This document shows positions 1-8,785 of a stretch of DNA of 64,000 nt, one piece after another (position 1 is the first letter of the stretch; the number at the start of each line of letters is the position of its first letter). A model generated the notes under the pieces. It saw nothing but the letters and a program-made list of their open reading frames with translations. It had not been told where the DNA came from and made no database searches. Made by a program: the position numbers and the translations under genes. Location of the stretch: contig JBMNPJ010000005.1 in NCBI GenBank assembly GCA_050943535.1, positions 124,001 to 188,000 on the forward strand. Reading direction: 5' to 3'. This DNA comes from Massiliimalia sp050943535. GTDB lineage: Bacteria; Bacillota; Clostridia; Oscillospirales; Ruminococcaceae.

Positions 1-383
1 CTGCAGTTGACGCAAAAACACAGTAGATAAGAGCCTTCCTTTGGAGTGATGGAATGGTCCGAAATCTTCTGCCGGATCAGTTGGGCACCTACCGGGTATC
101 CGCCGATGATGCTGAAAAAGAAGATAGAGGCGCCAGAAAAGGTGACCGGCAGAATCCGCCGTATCATTTGGGCAAAGGGTGCGCACAAACCGATTCCCAT
201 TTTGGTTTTGGAAATTAGCCCCGATAAAACCAGAAAGAAAAATAAAGAGGGGATCAGGGAAACGCAGCAGATTTCAATTCCGTTTTGGATCCCCTGTGCC
301 AGTTGTTTGGAAAAAAAGATTCCTCCAATACAAAGAATGGCACCTGCTGCACCGGCTGTGAAAGAACGGTTTGTGTGGTTCAT
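1..383 (-). CDS. ylbJ: YlbJ-like sporulation integral membrane protein (N-terminal part)
   Basis: This minus-strand gene starts at ATG 383-381, behind a GGAGG site, and is open to the window edge, so only the first 127 codons are present. The protein begins MNHTNRSFTAGAAG and shows two hydrophobic segments (about residues 10-30 and 38-58). A third hydrophobic stretch is followed by the GGYPVGAQ motif, and the visible end reads LCFCVNC. Hydrophobic segments with GGYPVGA and a following C/N-rich turn are characteristic of the YlbJ/nucleoside-recognition family, whose Bacillus member is needed for spore cortex formation. It is divergent from yqfC, another sporulation gene, which supports the assignment. 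It could instead be a related nucleoside-recognition-domain membrane protein; the missing C-terminal half would decide. Confidence 0.72.
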   Translation of the reverse strand, partial: MNHTNRSFTAGAAGAILCIGGIFFSKQLAQGIQNGIEICCVSLIPSLFFFLVLSGLISKTKMGIGLCAPFAQMIRRILPVTFSGASIFFFSIIGGYPVGAQLIRQKISDHSITPKEGSYLLCFCVNC

Positions 384-477
384 TGTCCTGCCTCCAAATC
401 CGTAAGAATATGTGTCTTTCTGTTACAATATATATGTAAAGTATCCGCTGACTCATGAATGGTTGGGAGGGAATTGT

Positions 478-714
478 GTGGAAAAACGTGTATGGGAATT
501 ATCGGTTGTCAGCCCGCAGATTTCTTTTCAGGCAGACCGGGAAGCGGTAGTGGAAGGAAAATGCCGCATTATTGACTATGACGAAGACCGGGTGCTTTTG
601 CGGGCTGACCGATACTGTCTGCAGTTTTGGGGCAGAGATTTGACAGTGACCAGTTTGTCTCAGGAATATTTGGTGATACGGGGAAAATTGCTGCGGTTTG
701 AATTTTTAGAATAA
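478..714 (+). CDS. yqfC: Sporulation protein YqfC
   Basis: Small protein of 78 residues of the YqfC/YabP family, a mother-cell sporulation protein of unknown biochemical role. I start it at GTG 478 because GGGAGGG lies 7 bases upstream; an upstream in-frame ATG at 412 has no ribosome site and would add an unconserved extension. The all-beta pattern (VVSPQISFQADREAVVEGKC, then LLRADRYCLQFWG and a final YLVIRGKLLRFEFLE) is typical of the family, in which the C-terminal segment is the most conserved. It is followed 132 bases later by yqfD, its usual partner. The Bacillus yqfCD operon is sigma-E controlled; a GAATATG box at 406-412 with an A/T-rich element about 14 bases further could be a sigma-E promoter, but the match is weak. 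Confidence 0.85.
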   Translation: MEKRVWELSVVSPQISFQADREAVVEGKCRIIDYDEDRVLLRADRYCLQFWGRDLTVTSLSQEYLVIRGKLLRFEFLE

Positions 715-846
715 AGTCAGGCTGCCGGAGTTTTGCCGGTGCGTGATTTAAAACAGATCTGTCTCCTTGGATGTGGTCAGATAAACCCAGCGGGAACATG
801 ACAGTTTGCAGGTGACGGAACAAAGCGGGAAAGGAAGAAGTTTTTT

Positions 847-2034
847 ATGATAGTAAAACTACTGCGTTGGATGCGGGGACAGGTGACATTCCAGGCGGAA
901 GGAGCAGGAGTCGAAAAATTTTTTCAGCTTACCGCAGAACAAGGGGTTCCCATGCGGCAGCTTCGCCGGGAACAGGCAAAATTAATTGGGATTACTGTTC
1001 CATCCAGATATAAGGAGCTGGCAAACTGTGCCAAGCATTCTGGGATGAGACTGCGCCACAGTCAAAAACGTGGGCTTCCGTTTTTACTGCACCGATATCG
1101 AAAACGGTGGGGACTTTTGATCGGAGCCTGCCTTTTTTTGGCTTTTCTCATGGTGAGCCAGAATTTTGTGTGGAATATTCAGATTGATGGTTATGGGGAA
1201 AAACAGGAGGCGTATCTTCGGGATGTGATGGCAGATTGCGGACTGCATATTGGAACCTATTTGCCGGACACCAATCTGCGCTCTGTGCGGGATCAGGTGC
1301 TGGCGCAGGTGGATGATCTTTCCTGGCTGACCTTTACCAGAACAGGGACTACCATTCAGGTGGATTTTACCCCCAAAACGCCCCAGCCTATTATGGATCA
1401 AAATGAACCGTGTAATCTGGTTGCGTTAAAAGATGGGAAGATTCTTTCTTCCAGTGTCATGCGGGGACAGCTGGCAGTGCAAAAAAATCAGGTGGTGCAT
1501 GCGGGAGATCTGCTGATCAGCGGCATCGATCAGCTTCCCAAAGGCGGGATGATTACCGTGCATGCCAGGGGAGAAGTGATGGCAGAAACGGTGAATAAAA
1601 AAGAAATTTCTTTTGCTTTTCGCCAAACGGAGCAAAAATTCTTAAAACAAAGCACCGACCGAAAGTATCTGGAGTTTTTAGGGGTGAAAGTCCCCCTTTT
1701 TATTGCTTTTGATCTGCCCTATCAGTCCCGGGTGGAAGAGCAGTATGAACCAGCAACATTTTTCCATACAGAACTCCCCATGGGACTGAGAACAGAACAC
1801 CATGAATTTTATGAACCTGTCAGCAAAAACTATACGGAAGAAGAGGCAAAGGAGCTGATTTGTCAGGCGTTTTCTGTCTATGAAACAGAACAATTAAGCC
1901 ATGCGGAAATTTTGGGTTATACAGAGGAATGGAACAGCGATGGAGAAAAGATGGTTTGTGTCCGGCGATATCGCTGCATAGAAAATATTGCTCAGGAAAT
2001 GGTTTTATCTGTCAACGACAGTCAAAAAAAATAA
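847..2034 (+). CDS. yqfD: Sporulation protein YqfD
   Basis: A 395-residue protein of the YqfD family, required in the mother cell for efficient sporulation and engulfment-stage membrane functions. The N-terminal cytoplasmic region (1-85) is basic. One clear transmembrane helix follows at about 89-109 (GLLIGACLFLAFLMVSQNFV), then a large extracytoplasmic domain beginning with a POTRA-like segment (IQIDGYGEKQEAYLRDVMADCGLHIGTYL spans about 111-139). The length matches the usual 390-400. ATG 847 has AAAGGAAG upstream. It lies downstream of yqfC in the same orientation, as in most spore-formers. It ends just before an independent phoH promoter. Confidence 0.9.
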   Translation: MIVKLLRWMRGQVTFQAEGAGVEKFFQLTAEQGVPMRQLRREQAKLIGITVPSRYKELANCAKHSGMRLRHSQKRGLPFLLHRYRKRWGLLIGACLFLAFLMVSQNFVWNIQIDGYGEKQEAYLRDVMADCGLHIGTYLPDTNLRSVRDQVLAQVDDLSWLTFTRTGTTIQVDFTPKTPQPIMDQNEPCNLVALKDGKILSSSVMRGQLAVQKNQVVHAGDLLISGIDQLPKGGMITVHARGEVMAETVNKKEISFAFRQTEQKFLKQSTDRKYLEFLGVKVPLFIAFDLPYQSRVEEQYEPATFFHTELPMGLRTEHHEFYEPVSKNYTEEEAKELICQAFSVYETEQLSHAEILGYTEEWNSDGEKMVCVRRYRCIENIAQEMVLSVNDSQKK

Positions 2035-2058
2035 TTATTATTTGTATATTTTATCCGC

Positions 2059-2086
2059 TTACAAAAAAACCGGGGTATGATATAAT
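2059..2086 (+). promoter_or_regulatory. Sigma-A promoter for phoH operon
   Basis: TTACAA at 2059-2064, a 16-base spacer, and TATAAT at 2081-2086 preceded by TG at 2078-2079, which makes an extended -10. It lies in the yqfD-phoH gap, 70 bases upstream of the phoH start, and probably drives phoH-ybeY-dgkA-era. Confidence 0.7.
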
Positions 2087-2157
2087 ATAGCTGTATATTT
2101 GCGCCGGCAGTATTGTGAACGAAAAGGCTTGGCGCGGTTTGTGAGGTGTCTTGCTGA

Positions 2158-3132
2158 GTGATGGAAAAAATTATCCACATAGAAAATACAGAACATATTT
2201 ACAGTCTCTTCGGGGATCTGGACGAACATATCAAGATGTTGGAAAAACACTATGATGTTCATATTGTAAACCGGGGCTGCGACATCAAGCTGTGTGGAGA
2301 AGAAAACAATGTGGAAAAAGCTGATACAGCCATTCGGGGACTGATTATGCTTTTGGAAAAGGGTGAATCCATCAACGAGCAGAATATCCGTTACGTAATG
2401 AATCTGGCAGATGAGGACGCAAGCCTTACCAAGGTGCGGGAAGTGACAGCCAGTGACTGTATCTGCGTTACGGTATCCGGCAAACCGGTAAAAGCAAAAA
2501 CGCTGGGGCAAAAAAGGTACGTAGAAGCAATTCGTCAAAATACGGTAGTGTTTGGCGTGGGACCTGCTGGAACAGGGAAAACCTATCTGGCAGTGGCAAT
2601 GGCGGTTAAGGCGTTTAAAGCGCAGGAAGTCAGCCGTATTATTTTGACCCGACCGGCAGTAGAGGCAGGGGAAAGCCTAGGGTTTTTGCCGGGAGATCTT
2701 CAGACAAAGGTGGATCCTTATCTGCGTCCGCTGTATGATGCTTTGTTTGAAATGCTAGGGGAAGAGGCATTTAACCGTCATTTGGAAAAAGGAAATATTG
2801 AGGTGGCTCCTTTGGCGTACATGCGCGGGAGAAGCCTGAATGACTCATTCATTATTCTGGATGAGGCGCAGAACACCACCCGGGAACAGATGAAAATGTT
2901 TCTGACACGTCTGGGTTTTAATTCCAAAGCCGTGGTAACCGGGGATATTACTCAGATTGACTTGCCGGAACATAAAAAATCTGGTTTGGTAGAAGCTGTC
3001 AAGGTGTTGAAAAATGTAGAGGATATTGACATTTTGCGGTTTAGTGAAAAGGATGTTGTCCGCAGTAAAATTGTTCAGGATATTATTTCTGCTTATGATA
3101 AATATCACAGCGGCAGTCGTTCTTCCCGTTGA
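2158..3132 (+). CDS. phoH: PhoH family ATPase
   Basis: PhoH/PhoL-type P-loop ATPase, 324 residues, linked in bacteria to RNA metabolism and found beside ybeY. The N-terminal third holds a KH-like segment. The ATPase domain has Walker A GPAGTGKT at residues 135-142 and a Walker B/DEAQ box at 235-238 (FIILDEAQNTT), followed by TGD in motif III. The start is GTG 2158 or ATG 2161; GAGGTG at 2142-2147 is closer to normal spacing for the GTG. It is followed after 60 bases by ybeY, the standard gene pair. Regulation is probably by the extended -10 promoter just upstream. Confidence 0.93.
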   Translation: MMEKIIHIENTEHIYSLFGDLDEHIKMLEKHYDVHIVNRGCDIKLCGEENNVEKADTAIRGLIMLLEKGESINEQNIRYVMNLADEDASLTKVREVTASDCICVTVSGKPVKAKTLGQKRYVEAIRQNTVVFGVGPAGTGKTYLAVAMAVKAFKAQEVSRIILTRPAVEAGESLGFLPGDLQTKVDPYLRPLYDALFEMLGEEAFNRHLEKGNIEVAPLAYMRGRSLNDSFIILDEAQNTTREQMKMFLTRLGFNSKAVVTGDITQIDLPEHKKSGLVEAVKVLKNVEDIDILRFSEKDVVRSKIVQDIISAYDKYHSGSRSSR

Positions 3133-3192
3133 TGAATTGGCAGTCATTGCGTGCGGGATGTTTGACTTTATGTTGGAAAGGATTAATAGGAT

Positions 3193-3699
3193 ATGGGTAA
3201 AGTAAAAGTATTGATTAAAAACAGTCAGAAAGCGGTAAAAATTCCAACAGGGATTCGTCTGTTGATTCGTCGTTGCTGCAATGCGGTTTTAATCAGTGAA
3301 GGAATTGATACCACAGCGGAAGTAAGCGTTACCTTTGTGGATAATGAACAGATTCATGAACTTAACCGGGAATACCGGAATGTGGACCGTCCAACTGATG
3401 TCCTGTCTTTTCCGATGCTGGAACGGAAAGAACTGGAAGAAGCTGGGACCGGTGAAGATATCCAGATGCTGGGGGATATTGTGATCTCTATGGAAAAAGC
3501 AATGGAACAGGCACAGATGTATGGACACAGCCTGCAAAGAGAAATTGCTTTTTTGACTGTACATTCCATGCTGCATCTGTTGGGATATGACCACGAAGAC
3601 GGCGGACTCAAAGCAGTGCAGATGCGTGAAAAAGAAGAAGGCGTCCTGCAGAAATTGGGACAGGCAAGAGATTCCAGCTATGTTATGGAAGATGAATAA
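3193..3699 (+). CDS. ybeY: Endoribonuclease YbeY (rRNA maturation factor)
   Basis: Metal-dependent single-strand endoribonuclease involved in 16S rRNA 3'-end maturation and 70S ribosome quality control. The zinc site HxxxHxxxxxH is seen as H124, H128 and H134 in HSMLHLLGYDH. The DVLSFPM motif (69-75) precedes it. The length of 168 residues is normal for Firmicutes. It lies between phoH and dgkA; the dgkA ATG follows its stop codon with no gap, which suggests translational coupling. Confidence 0.95.
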   Translation: MGKVKVLIKNSQKAVKIPTGIRLLIRRCCNAVLISEGIDTTAEVSVTFVDNEQIHELNREYRNVDRPTDVLSFPMLERKELEEAGTGEDIQMLGDIVISMEKAMEQAQMYGHSLQREIAFLTVHSMLHLLGYDHEDGGLKAVQMREKEEGVLQKLGQARDSSYVMEDE

Positions 3700-4230
3700 A
3701 TGAAACATGGTTTCACACAACGTAAACGGGTAGTAAAAAAAGCTGTGCGTTACAAAAAAGAAATCGACAGTTTAGGTCGGAGTTTCCTTTATGCAATTCA
3801 CGGCTTTCTTTTTGCTGTAAATAATGAGAGAAATATGCGGATCCATCTGTCTGCAGCGGTATTTGTGACAGAGTTTGCTTTGGTGTACGGACTTTCTGGG
3901 GTAAAGCTGGCAGTACTTCTTGTACTGTTTGGCTTGGTTATTTCCGCAGAAATGGTAAATACAGCGGTGGAAGCACTGGTCAATCTGCAAACAGGCGGTT
4001 ATGACCATCTGGCGCGGATTGCCAAAGATGTGGCAGCAGGAGCGGTTTTGGTGCTGGCGCTGGTGGCGACAGCAGTGGGAGGGATTTTCTTCCTTCATTG
4101 GGATCGGCTCATAGCTGTGTGGGAGTATTTGTGTGCACGACCCTGGGCTTTTGTGGTGTTGGCTGTAGAAGCGGCTGCAGCATTGTTTTTTATTTTTGGA
4201 TGGAACCGGCGCAACTCACCCCGTTTTTGA
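3700..4230 (+). CDS. dgkA: Diacylglycerol/undecaprenol kinase (DgkA family)
   Basis: Small integral membrane lipid kinase. Gram-positive members mainly phosphorylate undecaprenol to recycle the cell-wall carrier lipid. The characteristic segments are FAVNNERNMRIH near residue 40-50 and EMVNTAVEALVNLQ followed by AKDVAAGAVLV. There are three core transmembrane helices. At 176 residues it is longer than the common 120-145: a C-terminal fourth hydrophobic helix (about 148-168, PWAFVVLAVEAAAALFFIFG) is added. The ATG starts immediately after the ybeY stop. Confidence 0.92.
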   Translation: MKHGFTQRKRVVKKAVRYKKEIDSLGRSFLYAIHGFLFAVNNERNMRIHLSAAVFVTEFALVYGLSGVKLAVLLVLFGLVISAEMVNTAVEALVNLQTGGYDHLARIAKDVAAGAVLVLALVATAVGGIFFLHWDRLIAVWEYLCARPWAFVVLAVEAAAALFFIFGWNRRNSPRF

Positions 4231-4292
4231 GAATATCGAAGATCTTGTGAAACAGAAAATTGGCGATAGAGAAAGAAAATCAGGAGAATAAA

Positions 4293-5198
4293 ATGGAAAA
4301 AACATATAGTGGTTTTGTAGCAATCGTAGGGCGCCCAAATGTAGGAAAATCCTCTTTGCTGAATGCCCTTTTGGGGGAAAAGGTGGCAATTGTTACCAAT
4401 AAACCCCAGACAACCCGTACTCGCATCACCGGCGTACTGACCCAGGAAGAAAAACAGTATGTCTTTATGGATACACCCGGACTGCATAAGGCCAAAACCC
4501 ATTTGGGGGAAAATATGGTCAAAGCGGTGAATACCACGTTAAATGATATCGACATGGTGCTCTTGGTGGTAGAACCCAAAGGGGAAGTGAACCAGGCAGA
4601 ACTGGATTTGATTGCTTCTATCCAAAAGCAGCGTTTGCCGGCCATTTTGGTGATCAATAAAATTGATTTGCTGGAAGATAAATCCTTGGTGGCTCAGCGC
4701 ATTGCTCAATTAGAAGAGCTGCACCATTTTGAAGCGGTTGTGCCCATCAGTGTGCTGAATGGAGAAGGAATTTCTGACCTGTTTTCAGAAATGGATCAGT
4801 TTTTGGTAGAAAGCCCCCACTTTTTCCCGGATGATACGTTAACCGATCAGCCGGAGCGGGTGATTGTATCTGAACTGATTCGGGAAAAAATTCTGCTGAC
4901 CATGCAGCAGGAAATTCCTCATGGAACCGCAGTGGTCATTGAGCGGATGCGTGAGAGAGAAAACCGGGAAGATATGATTGATATTGATGCGACCATTTAT
5001 TGTGAAAAAGCTAGCCATAAGGGAATGCTGATTGGGAAAGGCGGACAAACCTTAAAGAAAATTGCTTCTTTGGCAAGAACCGATATTGAGCATTTTCTGG
5101 ATGCCAAAGTAAACCTTCAGTGCTGGGTAAAGGTCAAAGAGGACTGGAGAAACCGGGACGGCCTAATCAGTAATTTTGGGCTGTCTTTTCAGGAATAA
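4293..5198 (+). CDS. era: GTPase Era
   Basis: Ribosome-associated GTPase needed for 30S assembly; binds 16S rRNA through a C-terminal KH domain. The start is ATG 4293, with AGGAG 6 bases upstream; an upstream TTG at 4260 would add 11 residues without a site. With this start the protein is 301 residues, the usual size. The G1 loop GRPNVGKS is at 13-20, DTPG at 60-63 and NKID at 122-125. The KH domain contains GMLIGKGGQTLKKIA. It sits between dgkA and the yqzL-recO pair, the standard clostridial order. Confidence 0.96.
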   Translation: MEKTYSGFVAIVGRPNVGKSSLLNALLGEKVAIVTNKPQTTRTRITGVLTQEEKQYVFMDTPGLHKAKTHLGENMVKAVNTTLNDIDMVLLVVEPKGEVNQAELDLIASIQKQRLPAILVINKIDLLEDKSLVAQRIAQLEELHHFEAVVPISVLNGEGISDLFSEMDQFLVESPHFFPDDTLTDQPERVIVSELIREKILLTMQQEIPHGTAVVIERMRERENREDMIDIDATIYCEKASHKGMLIGKGGQTLKKIASLARTDIEHFLDAKVNLQCWVKVKEDWRNRDGLISNFGLSFQE

Positions 5199-5250
5199 TA
5201 AAACATCGCTGAGCTGTCCCCAATGATTTCCACACATAAGTGATTTTTGT

Positions 5251-5286
5251 AAAAGCATACTAACTTTTATAAGGGGGTATGCTTTT
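5251..5286 (+). promoter_or_regulatory. Hairpin enclosing the yqzL ribosome site
   Basis: A perfect 10-bp inverted repeat, AAAAGCATAC at 5251-5260 and GTATGCTTTT at 5277-5286, ends exactly before the ATG at 5287. The ribosome site AAGGGGG (5271-5277) lies in the loop and partly in the 3' arm. It may act as a weak era terminator or as an RBS-masking structure for yqzL-recO. Confidence 0.4.
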
Positions 5287-5472
5287 ATGGCAGATCAGCA
5301 GATGTGGAACGCTTGGAGACAGTTTGAGCAAAGCGGAAAAATTGAGGATTATATGCGGTATCGTTTTTGTGAGCAGAAAGATTCCTCTTTTTCTCTGCAA
5401 AAGACTCAGCGGCAACAGGCAGGAGAAGAAACAGATGCTTATCAAAACACAGGGGATTGTACTGCGACATAG
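5287..5472 (+). CDS. yqzL: YqzL-like small protein upstream of recO
   Basis: Sixty-one residues beginning MADQQMWNAWRQFEQSGKIEDYMRYR. The pattern W-x-x-F-x-x-S/T-G-x-I-x-D/T-Y-x-x-Y matches the short YqzL family encoded between era and recO in many Firmicutes; its function is unknown. ATG 5287 has AAGGGGG upstream. The C-terminal half is Q/E/T-rich and appears disordered. Its 3' end overlaps recO by 38 bases in a different frame, so the recO ribosome site is read inside this gene, suggesting translational coupling. Confidence 0.7.
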   Translation: MADQQMWNAWRQFEQSGKIEDYMRYRFCEQKDSSFSLQKTQRQQAGEETDAYQNTGDCTAT

Positions 5473-6196
5473 AAATATCGGGGAGAACGATCGGATTCTG
5501 GTGTTGTTTACCAAAGATTTAGGGGTGATTGAAGCATCTGCCCGCGGGGTAAAACGGCTGAAAAGTCCGCTTGCCGGAGCGACGCAGGTGCTTTGTTATT
5601 CTTCTTTTTGTCTTTATCAGGGCAAACGGGGGTATACGGTGGACAGCGCCGAAATGATTAGTTCCTTTTATGAACTGCGTTTGGATGCGGCAAAGCTTTC
5701 TCTGGCAGTTTATTTTTGTGACCTGTTGTATGCGCTGCACCCCTTTGCGGAAAAGGAAAATTCCTGGAATTGCCTGCGGCTGCTGCTCAATAGTCTGGCT
5801 TTGTTGGAGCGGGATAAAAAACCCATGGATTTGCTGAAAGCGATTTATGAGCTGCGCCTGCTTTCTCTGTGCGGGTTTATGCCGGATCTGGTATGCTGTG
5901 CTTCCTGTGCCTGTTATGAGGCAGAGCGAATGTATTTTCTGCCGGTGGAGGGGAAATTGTTCTGCTCTGACTGTGCCGAAGAAATGTGCAGTCCCGGGAC
6001 GTTAAAGTATACCCTGCCTCCCAGTGTACTGCAGGCCATGCGGCATATTATTTACAGTGATGACGATAAGGTGTTTTCTTTTAATCTGACTGGAAAATCC
6101 TTAAAACAGCTTAATTTTGTAATCGAGAATTATGTTTTGCTTCATGCGGATCGAAAATTTCAGTCTTTGGATGTGTATAAACAGATGGCATTATAG
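5435..6196 (+). CDS. recO: DNA repair protein RecO
   Basis: Recombination mediator that helps load RecA on SSB-coated single-stranded DNA and anneals complementary strands. The start is ATG 5435 with AGGAGAAG at 5421-5428, giving MLIKTQGIVLRHRNIGENDR, the conserved OB-fold beginning; the reading frame is open further upstream but without family similarity. The product is 253 residues. A four-cysteine zinc site is visible as CxxC at 155-158 and CxxC at 177-180. It overlaps the yqzL-like gene and is followed by mutS2. Confidence 0.93.
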   Translation: MLIKTQGIVLRHRNIGENDRILVLFTKDLGVIEASARGVKRLKSPLAGATQVLCYSSFCLYQGKRGYTVDSAEMISSFYELRLDAAKLSLAVYFCDLLYALHPFAEKENSWNCLRLLLNSLALLERDKKPMDLLKAIYELRLLSLCGFMPDLVCCASCACYEAERMYFLPVEGKLFCSDCAEEMCSPGTLKYTLPPSVLQAMRHIIYSDDDKVFSFNLTGKSLKQLNFVIENYVLLHADRKFQSLDVYKQMAL

Positions 6197-6250
6197 GGAA
6201 ATAAAAGCCATTGCCGCAGAACAAAACTACATAGCATGAAAGGTATTATC

Positions 6251-8635
6251 ATGGAAATCAGTAAAAAATATTGTAATACGTTGGAACTGGATAAAATTCT
6301 GGCGGAATTGAGTGAATTTGCCTGCTGCGATTATGCAAAAGAGCAGATTTTAAAAATTCGGCCGTATACCAATTTAACCATTGTGCGGGATGAAGTAGAA
6401 AAAACCAACGACGCGTTTTTTCTTTCCGCTAAATATGGAGCGCCTTCCTTTGCCAATCTCAAAAATCCGGAAGAATCTTTGAAACTGGCAAATGCAGGAG
6501 GACTGCTGACCCCTAGAAATTTTTTGAATATTGCAGAAGTGCTCCGTCAGGTGCGCCTGCTTAAAGAGTGGTTCCGTCAGTGTGAAAATGTGGAAAACCA
6601 TTTAAAGGAACTGTTTTCCTTTTTGGAGCCCAATAAGAGTCTGGAAGACCGGATTCGGACTGTGATTATTTCCGATGATCTCATTGATGATTTTGCCAGC
6701 ATGGAACTGGCGGATATCCGCCGGAAAATCCGGGCAAAACAGGCAAAAGCAAAAGAAAGTTTAGAAAAAATCATTCGTTCTTCCCGCTATCAAAAAGCCC
6801 TTCAGGACAGCATTGTTACCATTCGTGACGGGCGTTTTGTAGTGCCGGTAAAAGCGGAATTTAAGGCAGAAGTGCCGGGACTGGTACACGATACTTCTTC
6901 CAGCGGAGCCACCTTGTTTGTGGAACCGATGTCTGTAGTAGAAGCAAATAACGAGATCCGGGTACTGGAAATGAAGGAAAAGGCTGAGATTGAGCGGATT
7001 TTGTATGAGCTTTCTGCCCTTTGTGCAGGACACAGCGAAAACATCGTTCATAATTTCCAGGTAGTTATGACTTTGAACATCTATTTCGCCAAAGCTCATC
7101 TGGCGGAAAAGATGAATGCTCAAAAGCCGGAAATTGTAGATACTGGGGAAGTAGTGCTCAATCAGGCAAGACATCCATTGCTGGATCCGCAGAAAGCGGT
7201 GCCTATCAGCGTCAATTTAGGGGAAAGTTACCGCACTTTGGTGGTGACCGGACCCAATACCGGTGGGAAAACTGTTACCCTGAAAACCATTGGTCTGCTT
7301 ACTTTGATGACCATGTGCGGACTGCTGATTCCGGTCAGCGCAGGAAGTGTCATTACAGTGTTTAAAAAGGTGTTGGTGGACATTGGGGATGAACAGAGCA
7401 TCGAGCAAAACCTTTCCACCTTCTCCGCTCACATGACCAATATTGTTTCCATCCTGAAACAGGCCGACAAACATTCCCTGGTGTTGGTGGATGAATTGGG
7501 CTCTGGTACAGACCCAGTAGAAGGGGCGGCTCTTGCCATTGCGGTTTTGGAAAAACTGAAAAACGAAGGCAGCATTGTGGCAGCTACAACCCACTATTCT
7601 GAACTGAAAATCTATGCCATTGAAACTCCGGAAGTGGAAAATGCCTGCTGTGAGTTTGACGTTAAAACGTTGCAGCCTACTTACCGATTGCTCATTGGAG
7701 TTCCGGGACGTTCTAATGCGTTTGCTATTTCCCGGCGTTTGGGATTGGATGAAGAAGTGCTGTCCAATGCTTCTTCCCTGGTAAGCCAGCAGGATAAAAA
7801 GCTGGAAACAGTGATTGACCAGCTGGAACATTCCCGGCAGAATTTTGAGGAAAAACAGCAGGAATATGAAACAAAACTGCGGGATTTTGAAGCCCAAAAA
7901 CAGGAGCTGGAACAGGCTCAAAGCCGGATGGAAGAAGAACGCACAAATATTTTGGAAGCAGCCAGAGATCAGGCCAGAAAGATGGTGGAATCTGTAAAAC
8001 AGCAGTCTCAGATGCTGATGGATGAAATCGAGGAACTGCGCAAACAAAAAGAGCGGGAAGATTTTGCCAAAAAGGTTTCTGCTGCCAAAGGGGAATGGAG
8101 AGCCCGTCTGGACAGCCTGCATGATCAGGCCAATCCGGTAACCAGCCGTACCAATCAGGGTTACCGGCTGCCCCGTAAGCTGAAAGTAGGGGACAGTGTT
8201 CAGATTTACGATATTGATAAAAAAGCAGTGGTATTGGAACTGCCGGATAAATCCGGTATGGTTGCGGTTCAGGCCGGAATCATGAAAATGCGTGTGAAGC
8301 TTTCAAATCTGCGGCTGATTGAGCAGAAAAATCCTTATAAACCTGCTCCTGGAAAAATTACTAAGAGCACGGTCAAAGCTTCTGAGCGAAAGGCGTCTAC
8401 CGAAATTGATTTGCGGGGAACCACAGTGGAAGAAGCTTTGGCAGAAGTGGACTTTTTCATTGACCGTGCAGTCATGTCCCATATCCAGACCATTACCATT
8501 ATTCACGGGAAAGGAACCGGCGCTTTGCGAAAAGCGGTTCAGAATCACTTAAAACATCACAAACAGGTGAAGTCTTTCCGTTTGGGTGTATTTGGTGAAG
8601 GAGAATCCGGTGTTACCATTGCAGAACTGAAATAG
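6251..8635 (+). CDS. mutS2: Endonuclease MutS2
   Basis: MutS-family ATPase that limits recombination and rescues stalled ribosomes in Firmicutes. The start is ATG 6251 with AAAGG upstream; ATG 6236 lies 15 bases earlier but has no site. The 794-residue product carries Walker A GPNTGGKT at about 334-341, VLVDELGSGTDP as Walker B, and STHYSEL-type switch residues (TTHYSELK). A long coiled coil (about 515-640) follows, then a KOW-like segment, and a C-terminal Smr nuclease domain from about residue 716 (DLRGTTVEEA, then IIHGKGTGALR). All parts are intact. A strong terminator follows. Confidence 0.96.
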   Translation: MEISKKYCNTLELDKILAELSEFACCDYAKEQILKIRPYTNLTIVRDEVEKTNDAFFLSAKYGAPSFANLKNPEESLKLANAGGLLTPRNFLNIAEVLRQVRLLKEWFRQCENVENHLKELFSFLEPNKSLEDRIRTVIISDDLIDDFASMELADIRRKIRAKQAKAKESLEKIIRSSRYQKALQDSIVTIRDGRFVVPVKAEFKAEVPGLVHDTSSSGATLFVEPMSVVEANNEIRVLEMKEKAEIERILYELSALCAGHSENIVHNFQVVMTLNIYFAKAHLAEKMNAQKPEIVDTGEVVLNQARHPLLDPQKAVPISVNLGESYRTLVVTGPNTGGKTVTLKTIGLLTLMTMCGLLIPVSAGSVITVFKKVLVDIGDEQSIEQNLSTFSAHMTNIVSILKQADKHSLVLVDELGSGTDPVEGAALAIAVLEKLKNEGSIVAATTHYSELKIYAIETPEVENACCEFDVKTLQPTYRLLIGVPGRSNAFAISRRLGLDEEVLSNASSLVSQQDKKLETVIDQLEHSRQNFEEKQQEYETKLRDFEAQKQELEQAQSRMEEERTNILEAARDQARKMVESVKQQSQMLMDEIEELRKQKEREDFAKKVSAAKGEWRARLDSLHDQANPVTSRTNQGYRLPRKLKVGDSVQIYDIDKKAVVLELPDKSGMVAVQAGIMKMRVKLSNLRLIEQKNPYKPAPGKITKSTVKASERKASTEIDLRGTTVEEALAEVDFFIDRAVMSHIQTITIIHGKGTGALRKAVQNHLKHHKQVKSFRLGVFGEGESGVTIAELK

Positions 8636-8674
8636 TGGCATAAAAATGATGATGCGCGCATAACAATACAGTGT

Positions 8675-8709
8675 AAAGCCTCAGAAGATAATCTTTTCTG
8701 AGGCTTTTG
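8675..8709 (+). terminator. Intrinsic terminator after mutS2
   Basis: AAAGCCTCAGAA at 8675-8686 pairs perfectly with TTCTGAGGCTTT at 8696-8707, ending in a short T run. It closes the long housekeeping block. Confidence 0.85.
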
Positions 8710-8785
8710 CACTTTTTTAAGTGGCAGTGTCAATTTAAAGCACAGTACAGCAAATTTGCCGGACAGAAAGGAATGGGTGTGCGCC

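Noticed and set aside
46..405. Plus-strand 119-codon frame at the window start
   Set aside because: Antisense to the YlbJ-like gene, which has membrane segments, a family motif and a ribosome site.
7217..8122. A 301-codon minus-strand frame
   Set aside because: Lies wholly within mutS2 antisense, no start signals; phenylalanine/histidine-rich shadow.
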